NCBI GenBank assembly: GCA_007118075.1 | Contig: SKSH01000063.1 | Location: 1-15,011, forward strand | DNA: 15,011 nucleotides | Reading direction: 5' to 3' | DNA from: Halobacteriales archaeon | GTDB lineage: Archaea > Halobacteriota > Halobacteria > Halobacteriales > SKSH01 | In this document: positions 1-6,579 of the stretch, piece by piece | How the letters are laid out: every line of letters begins with the position of its first letter | Position numbering within the stretch: position 1 is the stretch's first letter | Notes under the pieces: model-generated | The model's input: only the letters and a program-made list of their open reading frames with translations | Told to the model about the DNA's origin: nothing | Databases searched by the model: none | Program-made: the position numbers and the translations under genes

Positions 1-1285
1 TAAGCATCATCTGCTGTCCGCCAGATAACGAACTCCCCTTCGAGTGGAACTTCTCCTCAAGCATCGGGAATTGCTCGAGAACTGACTCCATACGGTCGCG
101 ACGGACTGCTGCATCATCGACTTGGTACGCACCAAGGAGCAGGTTCTCTCGTACGGTCAACTTGCCAAAGATCCCACCATCTTGGGGAAGCATAACTAGT
201 CCATTCTTGAGGTTTCGAAATGCTGGTGTATCCGTGATGTCTTGCTCGCCATATGTGATCGAGCCAGACCAGATTGGAACCGACCCGATGAGTGCTTTCA
301 GTAGCGTCGATTTCCCACTGCCGTTGGGTCCAAAAATACACGTGACACCATCATGACTTTGGACGGTGACATCGTGGATCACCTGGTGGTTGCCGTATCC
401 GGTCGACACGTTTGTCGCACGGAGTCTTCGAGAGTCTTCAGCTGTGGCTGCCTCAGGGTCGGTTCCAGTCGGTGAACTCGAACTCTTCGATGTTTCCCCC
501 GCTGTTTTGGTGGCAGACGCGGCTATCGCATCATCAACGGTCATTGCTCCACCGTCTCGCTCCCCGAGATAGGCCGCCCTGACCCGCTCATCCTGAGTCA
601 CCTCATCGAATGACCCTTGGACGACAATCTGGCCGTTATTGAGAACCGTCACTCGGTCGGTCACTCCTCTGATAACCGACATGTCGTGCTCGATGATGAC
701 GAAGGTGGTACCATCCTCATTGAGTCGCTGGAGGTGTTCGAGGATATTCGCTTGGAGCGCTGGGTTGACGCCAGCGGTTGGCTCATCGAGCATGATGCAA
801 TCAGGTTCTAACATCAGCATCCGCCCAATTTCCAGGAGCTTCTGCTGGCCTCCACTGATATCGCTTCCCTCGTGATCGGCGATGTGCTCGATATCGAGGG
901 TTTCGAGGATGCGGTCTGCCTTCGCTTGTTTCTCTTCTGAGACCCGAAAGCCCGAGAGGATCCCCTCGGTGAAGACGCTGAGGAGATTCTCTTTGACTGT
1001 CAAATCCTCAAATGGAGAGGCGATCTGGAAGGTACGTCCGAGTCCACTCCTCGCGATCTCATCTGGATCCTTCCCGGTGATGTCCTCACCGTTGAGGAGC
1101 ACCGATCCACCATCTGGTTTGTAAAATCCTGACACTGTGTTGAAGAACGTGGTCTTCCCGCTCCCGTTCGGCCCGATGATCCCATGGATCTCCCCCCGTT
1201 CGATTCCAAGGGAGATATCGTCGTTGGCGATCAGGTTCCCGAAGGTCTTGGTGATATCTCGTGTCTCCAGGACGTAATCGCTCAC
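1..1285 (-). CDS. Fused LivG-LivF branched-chain amino acid/amide-type ABC transporter ATP-binding protein (3' end cut by window)
   Basis: Probably supplies both ATPase subunits of a hydrophobic amino acid/amide-uptake (HAAT) ABC importer from one polypeptide at the inner face of the membrane. The frame opens at GTG 1285, eight codons after an in-frame TGA, and stays open to the window edge (about 428 codons). First half, LivG-like: Walker A GPNGSGKTT at 38-46, signature ISGGQ at 143-147, Walker B ending in LDEP at 166-169, switch His200. Residues about 243-287 form an Ala/Ser/Thr/Asp/Glu-rich linker. Second half, LivF-like: Walker A GPNGSGKST at 319-327, Q-loop LPQDGG, signature LSGGQQ at 420-425 just before the edge. 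Read codon by codon, no stop lies between the halves. Met248 (base 544) could serve as an internal LivF start. LivH, LivM and the binding protein are not in the window. The family is clear; the cargo is not. Confidence 0.9.
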   Translation of the reverse strand, partial: MSDYVLETRDITKTFGNLIANDDISLGIERGEIHGIIGPNGSGKTTFFNTVSGFYKPDGGSVLLNGEDITGKDPDEIARSGLGRTFQIASPFEDLTVKENLLSVFTEGILSGFRVSEEKQAKADRILETLDIEHIADHEGSDISGGQQKLLEIGRMLMLEPDCIMLDEPTAGVNPALQANILEHLQRLNEDGTTFVIIEHDMSVIRGVTDRVTVLNNGQIVVQGSFDEVTQDERVRAAYLGERDGGAMTVDDAIAASATKTAGETSKSSSSPTGTDPEAATAEDSRRLRATNVSTGYGNHQVIHDVTVQSHDGVTCIFGPNGSGKSTLLKALIGSVPIWSGSITYGEQDITDTPAFRNLKNGLVMLPQDGGIFGKLTVRENLLLGAYQVDDAAVRRDRMESVLEQFPMLEEKFHSKGSSLSGGQQMML

Positions 1286-1307
1286 ACTCTTTGATTTGTG
1301 ACCGGGT

Positions 1308-1315
1308 CAATAAGG
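1308..1315 (-). promoter_or_regulatory. Possible TATA box of the livGF-like gene
   Basis: On the minus strand the bases read CCTTATTG, placing TTATT about 24-28 bases before the GTG start at 1285, the spacing expected for a leaderless haloarchaeal promoter. No Shine-Dalgarno-like sequence precedes the GTG. The gene could also be read through from the CoA-transferase 78 bases upstream. The box is weak. Confidence 0.3.
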
Positions 1316-1363
1316 ATTACTGCAACGGATTCGCACCAATCTGTTTTGCCGAATATCCTCTTC

Positions 1364-2593
1364 TCAGACGATATCTTCCGCATCGAACCGGTCTATCGCC
1401 GCCTGCTGATACCCAGCCTCTTCAAGAATCTCCCTCGTATGCTCTCCGAGCATCGGTGGATGATGTCGGATGCTAGTAGGTGTCTGAGAGAGAAACATCG
1501 GACTCGCTGGCATCTCGATGGTTTCTCCTGTCGGATGATCCACGCTTGCCACCATTCCGCGGTGTGTAAGCTGTGGGTCATCGAAGACCGCGCTCATGTC
1601 GCGTACGGGGCTTGCTGGCACCTCTGCTTGTTCGAAGATATCGACCCACTCGCCGGCCGTTCGTTCTTTGAGCACCGGTTCGAGGATTTCATCAAGTTTC
1701 TCACGGTTGGCTACCCGCTCACTGTTGGTAGAAAAGCGAGCATCTTCGAGGAGTTCAGATCGGCCGATTGCCTCACAAAAGCGTGGCCAGATGTGCTCAG
1801 AAGACACGGCGATGACGAGGTGGTCATCGGCTGTCTCGAATGACTGATAGGGTGCGATTGTGGGGTGCTTGCTCCCCATCCGACCGGGTGGGATCCCCGT
1901 CGCGAAGTAGTACGACGCCATGTACGTCATCCAGGCGACCTGACCGTCGAAGAGACTCACGTCAATTTTCTGTCCATGTCCGCTCTCGTCGCGCTCACGA
2001 TGGGTCAATGCAGCGAGAATCGCCTGGGTGGCATACATGCCTGCGCCGATATCAGCTATGGCCACACCGACACGAACTGGTTCACCGTCTTCGGTTCCGG
2101 TGATACTCATCATACCTCCCTCTGCTTGCATGACGATATCGTACGCTGGACGGTCAGCGGCTGGTCCCCACTCACCGTATCCGGTGATGTGCGCATATAC
2201 TAATCCTGGATTTTCCTCGCGGAGAGCTTCATACCCGAGATCCCACTCTTCCATCTTGCCCACACGGAAGTTCTCCACGAGGACATCGGCGTCCCAGGCG
2301 AGCGTCCGAAAGATATCCCGTCCCTCTTCAGATGACAAGTCGAGGGTGATCGAGCGCTTGTTGCGATTGATACTCACGTAGTAGGCGCTCTCCCCGCTTT
2401 CACCATAGATCGGAGGGTGCCATCCCCTGGTCTGGTCCCCCGTCCCCGGCCGTTCGACTTTGATCACGTCTGCACCGAGATCACCGAGTTGCATCGTACA
2501 AAATGGGGCAGCAAGTACCCTCGACGCATCCAGCACTGTGATACCCTCGAGCGGGCCTGATTCGGTATCTGGTTCACGTGACTCTCCGACCAT
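1364..2593 (-). CDS. CaiB/BaiF-family (class III) CoA-transferase
   Basis: Moves CoA from an acyl-CoA donor to a carboxylic acid in the cytoplasm. At 409 residues it matches the usual length of about 400. The N-terminal part carries the family features GITVLDASRVLAAPFCTMQLGDLGADVIKVE (given here only as the start at residue 18) and the GDQTRGW region; the RPAYDIVMQAEGG segment holds Asp152, the likely acyl-anhydride-forming catalytic Asp. The C-terminal part has the expected LLEDARF and PVRDM blocks. Relatives include formyl-CoA, carnitine and mesaconate/itaconate CoA-transferases; haloarchaea use one in the methylaspartate cycle. The substrate here is not readable. The start ATG 2593 follows a TTTAGG box at -27. 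It lies 78 bases before the Liv-type ATPase gene and diverges from the KRCGH lyase gene, which suggests a shared role in dicarboxylate use. Confidence 0.93.
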   Translation of the reverse strand: MVGESREPDTESGPLEGITVLDASRVLAAPFCTMQLGDLGADVIKVERPGTGDQTRGWHPPIYGESGESAYYVSINRNKRSITLDLSSEEGRDIFRTLAWDADVLVENFRVGKMEEWDLGYEALREENPGLVYAHITGYGEWGPAADRPAYDIVMQAEGGMMSITGTEDGEPVRVGVAIADIGAGMYATQAILAALTHRERDESGHGQKIDVSLFDGQVAWMTYMASYYFATGIPPGRMGSKHPTIAPYQSFETADDHLVIAVSSEHIWPRFCEAIGRSELLEDARFSTNSERVANREKLDEILEPVLKERTAGEWVDIFEQAEVPASPVRDMSAVFDDPQLTHRGMVASVDHPTGETIEMPASPMFLSQTPTSIRHHPPMLGEHTREILEEAGYQQAAIDRFDAEDIV

Positions 2594-2614
2594 GGCCCAC
2601 CCTCGATGGCGCCG

Positions 2615-2622
2615 CCTAAAGT
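2615..2622 (-). promoter_or_regulatory. Likely TATA box of the CoA-transferase gene
   Basis: The minus strand reads ACTTTAGG, with TTTAGG at -27 to -22 from the ATG at 2593 and no Shine-Dalgarno sequence before the ATG. This fits leaderless transcription. The same TTTAGG hexamer sits at a similar distance (-31 to -26) from the NTF2-like gene starting at 11422. Confidence 0.45.
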
Positions 2623-2653
2623 ACCCATCACATCGGATGGCGAGGAAGTACCA

Positions 2654-2659
2654 TTTTTT
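2654..2659 (+). promoter_or_regulatory. Likely TATA-region of the KRCGH lyase gene
   Basis: A run of six T residues lies 25-30 bases before the ATG at 2684 inside the 90-base divergent intergenic region. It is the only AT-rich patch at the expected TATA position, so a leaderless transcript is likely. Confidence 0.45.
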
Positions 2660-2662
2660 GCG

Positions 2663-2687
2663 CCATGGGTGAGAGGTTGACCCATGG
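2663..2687. promoter_or_regulatory. 8-bp perfect inverted repeat over the lyase start codon (candidate operator)
   Basis: CCATGGGT at 2663-2670 is mirrored by ACCCATGG at 2680-2687 with a 9-base spacer. The repeat begins a few bases after the presumed TATA region, and its right arm contains the start codon at 2684. A regulator bound here would cover the transcription start of a leaderless gene; alternatively a longer RNA could fold and hide the ATG. No regulator gene is in the window. Confidence 0.45.
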
Positions 2688-3571
2688 AGAAGACGCTCAA
2701 GCCCCTCATTGACCGCGACGAGCTCGTGATGGCCATTGGTGCATGGGATGCACTGACCGCTCGGATGGCACAGCAGGCTGGTGCCGAGGCGGTGTACCTG
2801 TCTGGATCATGCGTCTCATCGTCGGTTCACGGAGGACCCGATGTCGGATTGACGACGATGACGGAGATGGCACGCCGGGCGCGGCAGATGCGGGCGGTGT
2901 TGGATGTCCCGCTCATCGCAGATGCCGACACCGGATACGGTAACGAGCTCAACGTGCGCCGAACGGTGCAGACGTATGAACAAGCAGGTGTGAATGCCAT
3001 TCAGCTAGAGGACCAGACATTCCCCAAACGCTGTGGACACTTCGAGGGAAAATCCGTCGTCGAGGCACCTGAGTTCGCGACGAAGATCAGTGCTGCCGTC
3101 GACGCTCGACGATCAACCGAGTTCCTGATCATCGCACGCACCGATGCGATAGCCGTCAACGGCCTTGATGATGCCCTTGATCGGGCCTGGCTGTATGATG
3201 AGGCTGGTGCTGATATCCTCTTCATCGAAGCACCTGGTGATCTCGATGCACTCGAACGTATCGGTCGTGATGGACCCCGTCCGCTGTTGGTCAACCTTCC
3301 TGCGAAAGGGAAGACTCCACCAGTCCCTGCCACCGAGCTCGAACAACTCGGTTTCGACATCGCAATCTATCCCTCTGATGCATTCAAGGCGGCGCTGTCT
3401 ACCATTCAGTCGACATATGAGACACTGATCACAGAGCGAAGTCAATCGAACATTCTCGATGGGATGGTTTCTTGGGAGGAACGCGATGTGATCACCGATC
3501 TCGAGAGCATCGATCAATTGGAATCTCGCTATGCCCGTGAGCGTGAAGCGTTCGAGGAAGCCTGGCGATAA
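2684..3571 (+). CDS. Isocitrate lyase/PEP mutase-family C-C lyase (2-methylisocitrate lyase- or 2,3-dimethylmalate lyase-like)
   Basis: Expected to cleave a 2-hydroxy-dicarboxylate-type substrate by retro-aldol reaction, giving pyruvate or glyoxylate plus a second acid. The 295-residue length fits 2-methylisocitrate lyase (PrpB) and dimethylmalate lyase, not the much longer isocitrate lyase. Visible features: GAWDALTAR near residue 19, metal-binding DADTGYG at 80-86, QLEDQ at 107-111, and the mobile catalytic loop KRCGH at 115-119 with the acid/base Cys117. The Cys loop argues for a lyase; PEP mutase and phosphonopyruvate hydrolase lack it. Its stop codon is 9 bases from the convergent LeuD-like stop. 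Substrate candidates are 2-methylisocitrate, 2,3-dimethylmalate or a related alkylmalate; the sequence does not decide. Confidence 0.93.
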   Translation: MEKTLKPLIDRDELVMAIGAWDALTARMAQQAGAEAVYLSGSCVSSSVHGGPDVGLTTMTEMARRARQMRAVLDVPLIADADTGYGNELNVRRTVQTYEQAGVNAIQLEDQTFPKRCGHFEGKSVVEAPEFATKISAAVDARRSTEFLIIARTDAIAVNGLDDALDRAWLYDEAGADILFIEAPGDLDALERIGRDGPRPLLVNLPAKGKTPPVPATELEQLGFDIAIYPSDAFKAALSTIQSTYETLITERSQSNILDGMVSWEERDVITDLESIDQLESRYAREREAFEEAWR

Positions 3572-3580
3572 GCCTGGCCC

Positions 3581-4069
3581 TTATCTGCGATTTCGCCGGT
3601 AGGGGATCAATCCCCCAGCCGACAGGATATCGAGCAGTGAGGGGGGTAGCGGATTGATCTGGAACGATTCGTCTCGAGTGACGTTTTCCACGATGCCTTG
3701 GGCAAGATCGACTCGGATAATGTCATCGTCTGAGACGTGCTCACTGATACCTGGTACCTCGGCGATCGGGAGGCCGACATTGATGGCGTTGCGGTAGAAG
3801 ATCCTGGCGAACGATTCAGCGACGACTGCACCGATGCCAGCCTCTCTGATGGCGATTGGTGCCGCCTCACGTGAGGAACCCAATCCGAAATTCTCACCGG
3901 CGATGAGAATATCACCGTGGCTGACCCGATCGGAAAATGCTGCGTCGTATCCCTCAAGGACGTATGCTCCGAGTTCCTCGTCTGGGACGGTGTTGAGGTA
4001 CTCTCCGGGGATGATCTGATCGGTATCAACGTCATCTGGGAGAACATGCGCGGGACCCTCTCGCCGCAT
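3581..4069 (-). CDS. Aconitase-superfamily hydro-lyase small subunit (LeuD/3-isopropylmalate dehydratase-like)
   Basis: Forms the swivelling small subunit of a two-subunit [4Fe-4S] hydro-lyase with the upstream LeuC-like protein. At 162 residues it has archaeal LeuD length. It shows DDVDTDQIIPGEYL at 12-25 and the catalytic GSSRE at 64-68 inside GENFGLGSSREAAP, followed by ESFARIFYRNAINVGLP. Three points are unlike textbook LeuD: the substrate loop reads YLNT (24-27), where archaeal homologues have YLVY or YLRT; the usual GCGSSREHAP reads GLGSSREAAP, so Cys and His are replaced by Leu63 and Ala69; and leuA/leuB are absent nearby. A catabolic hydratase (dimethylmaleate, maleate/citraconate or similar) is therefore at least as likely as leucine synthesis. 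The ATG directly follows the LeuC-like stop (TAGATG), and a GGAGG lies 8 bases upstream. Confidence 0.93.
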   Translation of the reverse strand: MRREGPAHVLPDDVDTDQIIPGEYLNTVPDEELGAYVLEGYDAAFSDRVSHGDILIAGENFGLGSSREAAPIAIREAGIGAVVAESFARIFYRNAINVGLPIAEVPGISEHVSDDDIIRVDLAQGIVENVTRDESFQINPLPPSLLDILSAGGLIPYRRNRR

Positions 4070-5329
4070 CTATACTACCTCCCTCGGGTCGGTGATAGAT
4101 CCATGGATGGCCGACGCTGCTGCTGTCGTCGGACTGGCGAGGTAGATCTCCCCTGGACCCATTCGACCAGGGAAGTTCCGGTTCATCGTCCCGACACAGA
4201 CATCTCCTTCTCCGAGGATACCACCATGTGCGCCAAAGCATGGACCGCACCCAGGGGTCCCGATCATCGCACCGGCGTCGATCAGCTGGTTCGATACACC
4301 GGTCTCGTTCATCCGCTTGAGCGTCTCCTTCGTCCCTGGTACCACGATGAGGTCGGTGCCTTCTGCGACTTCATCTCCATCCATCATTGTTGCAAACTCC
4401 TGGATATCTCCCCACGAGCTGTTGTTGCAGGTTCCGACGAACACCTGGTCGACGGAGGTCCCGGCCACGCTCGCAACCGAATCGATGTTATCGACGGCGT
4501 ATGGTTTTGCGACCAGCGGTTCGAGTGCTTCTACCTCGAAAACCCGTTCACTTGAGTAGGTTGCCGTTGCAGAAGGAGTTACCTGCTCATAGGGGAGTTT
4601 GGCTTGACCGTCGAGGAAAGCTTCGGTCAGTTCATCCGCTAGGAACATCCCGGCCATCGCACCCATCTCAACCGTAATGTTGGCGATTGTCTGGCGCTGA
4701 TGGATTTCGAGGTTGGCAACCCCTGGTCCATGGAATTCTATGGCGTCGTAGATCGCCCCCTTCGTCGTGAACTCACGCATGAGCCCGAGGGCGAGGTCCT
4801 TCGCATCAACCCCATGGGGCAATTCCCCCTCGAGGATAACCCGATGGGTCTCTGGTACCTTGAGCCAGAGCTCACCGGTTCCCAGTACTTCACCTAAGTC
4901 GGTGTGTCCGATACCAGTCGCGAACGCACCGAAGGCTCCGTGTGTCACCGTATGAGAATCCGCTCCGAGGATGAGCGATCCAGGGGTCGAGTACCCTTGC
5001 TCGGCCATGATGTTGTGGCTGATGCCAGAGCCAGCATCGAAGAAATGGGTGATACCCTGCTCGACGACCCACTCAGCAAGGACGTTCATCTGGCCGGTGG
5101 TCTGTTCGTTGGGTGAGGGGACATAGTGGTCGAACGCGAGGATGACCTTCTCGGGTGTTGCCACCCGATCGAAGCCGAGTTGCTCCATGCGGTGCATCCC
5201 GGGGTACGCGGAGATATCGTGACAGAGGATCCAATCTGGTTCGACGGTGAGATGCTCACCTGGAGTTGGTGCCTCCTCGATCCCGGCCTTTGCAGCCAAG
5301 ATCTGTTGGGCGATGGTACCGTCTGTCAT
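4070..5329 (-). CDS. Aconitase-superfamily hydro-lyase large subunit (LeuC/3-isopropylmalate dehydratase-like)
   Basis: Iron-sulfur subunit of a dehydratase/hydratase that interconverts a hydroxy-acid and its unsaturated form. At 419 residues it belongs to the short archaeal LeuC/homoaconitase type rather than the bacterial type of about 470. The cluster ligands are visible: Cys301 in GTCNNSSWGDI, and Cys361 and Cys364 in GTPGCGPCFGAHGG. ADSHTVTHGAFGAFATGIG at 123-141 and MNRNFPGRMG at 382-391 are also family blocks. The first cluster motif is GTCNNSS where leucine-pathway enzymes usually show GSCTNGR, another hint of a different substrate. It is transcribed directly ahead of the LeuD-like subunit with no gap, 58 bases after the acyl-CoA dehydrogenase. 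The leucine-pathway assignment is possible but not supported by neighbours. Confidence 0.94.
   Translation of the reverse strand: MTDGTIAQQILAAKAGIEEAPTPGEHLTVEPDWILCHDISAYPGMHRMEQLGFDRVATPEKVILAFDHYVPSPNEQTTGQMNVLAEWVVEQGITHFFDAGSGISHNIMAEQGYSTPGSLILGADSHTVTHGAFGAFATGIGHTDLGEVLGTGELWLKVPETHRVILEGELPHGVDAKDLALGLMREFTTKGAIYDAIEFHGPGVANLEIHQRQTIANITVEMGAMAGMFLADELTEAFLDGQAKLPYEQVTPSATATYSSERVFEVEALEPLVAKPYAVDNIDSVASVAGTSVDQVFVGTCNNSSWGDIQEFATMMDGDEVAEGTDLIVVPGTKETLKRMNETGVSNQLIDAGAMIGTPGCGPCFGAHGGILGEGDVCVGTMNRNFPGRMGPGEIYLASPTTAAASAIHGSITDPREVV
4078..4082 (-). promoter_or_regulatory. Shine-Dalgarno sequence of the LeuD-like gene
   Basis: GGAGG on the minus strand lies 8 bases before the ATG at 4069, inside the last codons of the LeuC-like gene. 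It is the clearest ribosome-binding site in the window and fits re-initiation or independent loading so that the two subunits are made together from one mRNA. Confidence 0.6.
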
Positions 5330-5387
5330 TACCCACTCTTCGGCGGGGCTTGTGAAACGGTTGGTGGTTCACCCTAATCGGTCACCG

Positions 5388-6518
5388 TCAACGATAGCCG
5401 TGTTTCGCCAGGACACTCGCAATCCCGTTGCGTTGGATCTCGACTGTGCCCCCAGCGATCTTCCATCCCCTCACGAGTCGGTACATATACTCGATTGGAT
5501 GACCTTGCATGTACCCGTTCGCTCCAAAGATCTGCATTGCATCGGTCAACACCTGCTCACCGATCTCATTGGCGTACACCTTGGCGATGCTCGTCTGTGC
5601 TCGATCATTCCAGCCACTACCCTCATTCACCGTTTCAGCTGCATACAAGACCGCGAGCCGAGCGGTCTCGATTGAGATGGCCATATCGGCGAGTTTGTGC
5701 TCGATCACTTGGAACTCCCCGATTGGCCGTCCGAACTGCTCACGGTCATACGCATACTCGAGTGAGCGCTCGAAGGCGTTTCGAGCAACACTGACACACA
5801 TCATCGCATTGTGGCACCGTTCGACGTTGAATGTCTTCAACAGGGTAACAAGGGCATCCTCACCACGGATGAGGATGCGATCGACCGGTACTCGGCAATC
5901 GTCAAAGCGGAGCGTGCCCTGGTGATGTCCAGCCATGTTGACATCGGTCCGTTCGAGTTCGAAGCCAGCATCTGACGCTTCGATGACAAGCGCGCCAATC
6001 CCATCGGGAAACCTTGCATAGACGAGGAAGGCATCGGCGACTTCAGGTTTGGTCACCCAGTGTTTTTGCCCCTCGACGATCACCTCGTCATCTTCGATAG
6101 TCGCCGTGGTCGACATGGCCGCTGCATCGCTACCGGCATGCGCTTCGCTGATGGCGATACTCATGATCGAGTCACCGCCACAGATCGAGGGAAGATATCG
6201 TTCCTTGAGGGTAGGCGTGCCGAGTTCATCGATCGCTCGTGGTGCTCCCATCGACGAGCGAGAGATAATATGGGCGGTATCCGGACAGACCCGACCGATC
6301 GCCTCCTGGACGAGGAGGACCTCGACCGGTGTCATCCCTCCTCCACCATACGCCTCATCGAGGGCGATCCCGAGCAATCCTCGGTCGGCGAGCGACTCGA
6401 GATTTTCCCACGGAAACTCCCCCTCCCAAGTGAACGCTTTCTCAGCGAACTCTGCCTCAGCAAGTTCCGTCGCGGTCCGTACCAATAGCCGTTGGGTCTC
6501 ATCGAGGCTGAAATCCAT
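5388..6518 (-). CDS. Acyl-CoA dehydrogenase family protein
   Basis: FAD-dependent alpha,beta-dehydrogenation of an acyl-CoA thioester, passing electrons to electron transfer flavoprotein. The 376 residues cover the whole fold: N-terminal helical domain, middle beta domain (SEAHAGSDAAAM at 124-135, QKHWVTKPEVADAF from 151), and C-terminal helical domain (YDREQFGRPIGEFQVIEHKLADM at about 257-279). The catalytic Glu of short/medium-chain enzymes (motif YEGT) is absent: the equivalent segment is IAGGT at 354-358. Glu233 in NVER, at the helix-G position used by isovaleryl-CoA and long-chain dehydrogenases, is the probable replacement base. This suggests a branched or bulky acyl-CoA substrate. The middle domain reads AGHHQGTLRF where most relatives have a Gly-x-Arg-Gly-like turn. 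It sits 61 bases after the acyl-CoA synthetase gene and 58 before the LeuC-like gene. Confidence 0.94.
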   Translation of the reverse strand: MDFSLDETQRLLVRTATELAEAEFAEKAFTWEGEFPWENLESLADRGLLGIALDEAYGGGGMTPVEVLLVQEAIGRVCPDTAHIISRSSMGAPRAIDELGTPTLKERYLPSICGGDSIMSIAISEAHAGSDAAAMSTTATIEDDEVIVEGQKHWVTKPEVADAFLVYARFPDGIGALVIEASDAGFELERTDVNMAGHHQGTLRFDDCRVPVDRILIRGEDALVTLLKTFNVERCHNAMMCVSVARNAFERSLEYAYDREQFGRPIGEFQVIEHKLADMAISIETARLAVLYAAETVNEGSGWNDRAQTSIAKVYANEIGEQVLTDAMQIFGANGYMQGHPIEYMYRLVRGWKIAGGTVEIQRNGIASVLAKHGYR

Positions 6519-6579
6519 CTCGTGGCGCTACCACACCACCCATCCCCTTGGAATTGACGTTGTTCGTCTGGTAGCTCCG

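Noticed and set aside
540..545. Frame shift or two separate Liv ATPase genes
   Set aside because: Codon-by-codon reading puts GTG 1285, ATG 544 and the second Walker A at 331 in one frame with no stop; a single fused gene is the direct reading, though a sequencing error cannot be excluded.
1298..1843. A 181-codon plus-strand open frame
   Set aside because: It lies wholly antisense to the clear CoA-transferase gene, is rich in His, Arg and Cys unlike the acidic proteins here, and has no recognisable domain.
3567..3585. GATAAG/CTTATC hairpin between the convergent lyase and LeuD-like genes as a terminator
   Set aside because: Only a 6-bp AT-rich stem created largely by the two TAA stops, with no T-run on either strand.
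3917..4555. A 212-codon plus-strand open frame
   Set aside because: Antisense to the LeuC-like and LeuD-like genes, which carry full catalytic motifs; composition is not halophile-like.
3581..5329. Leucine biosynthesis operon
   Set aside because: No leuA, leuB or ilv genes nearby, altered substrate-loop residues, and all neighbours are catabolic.
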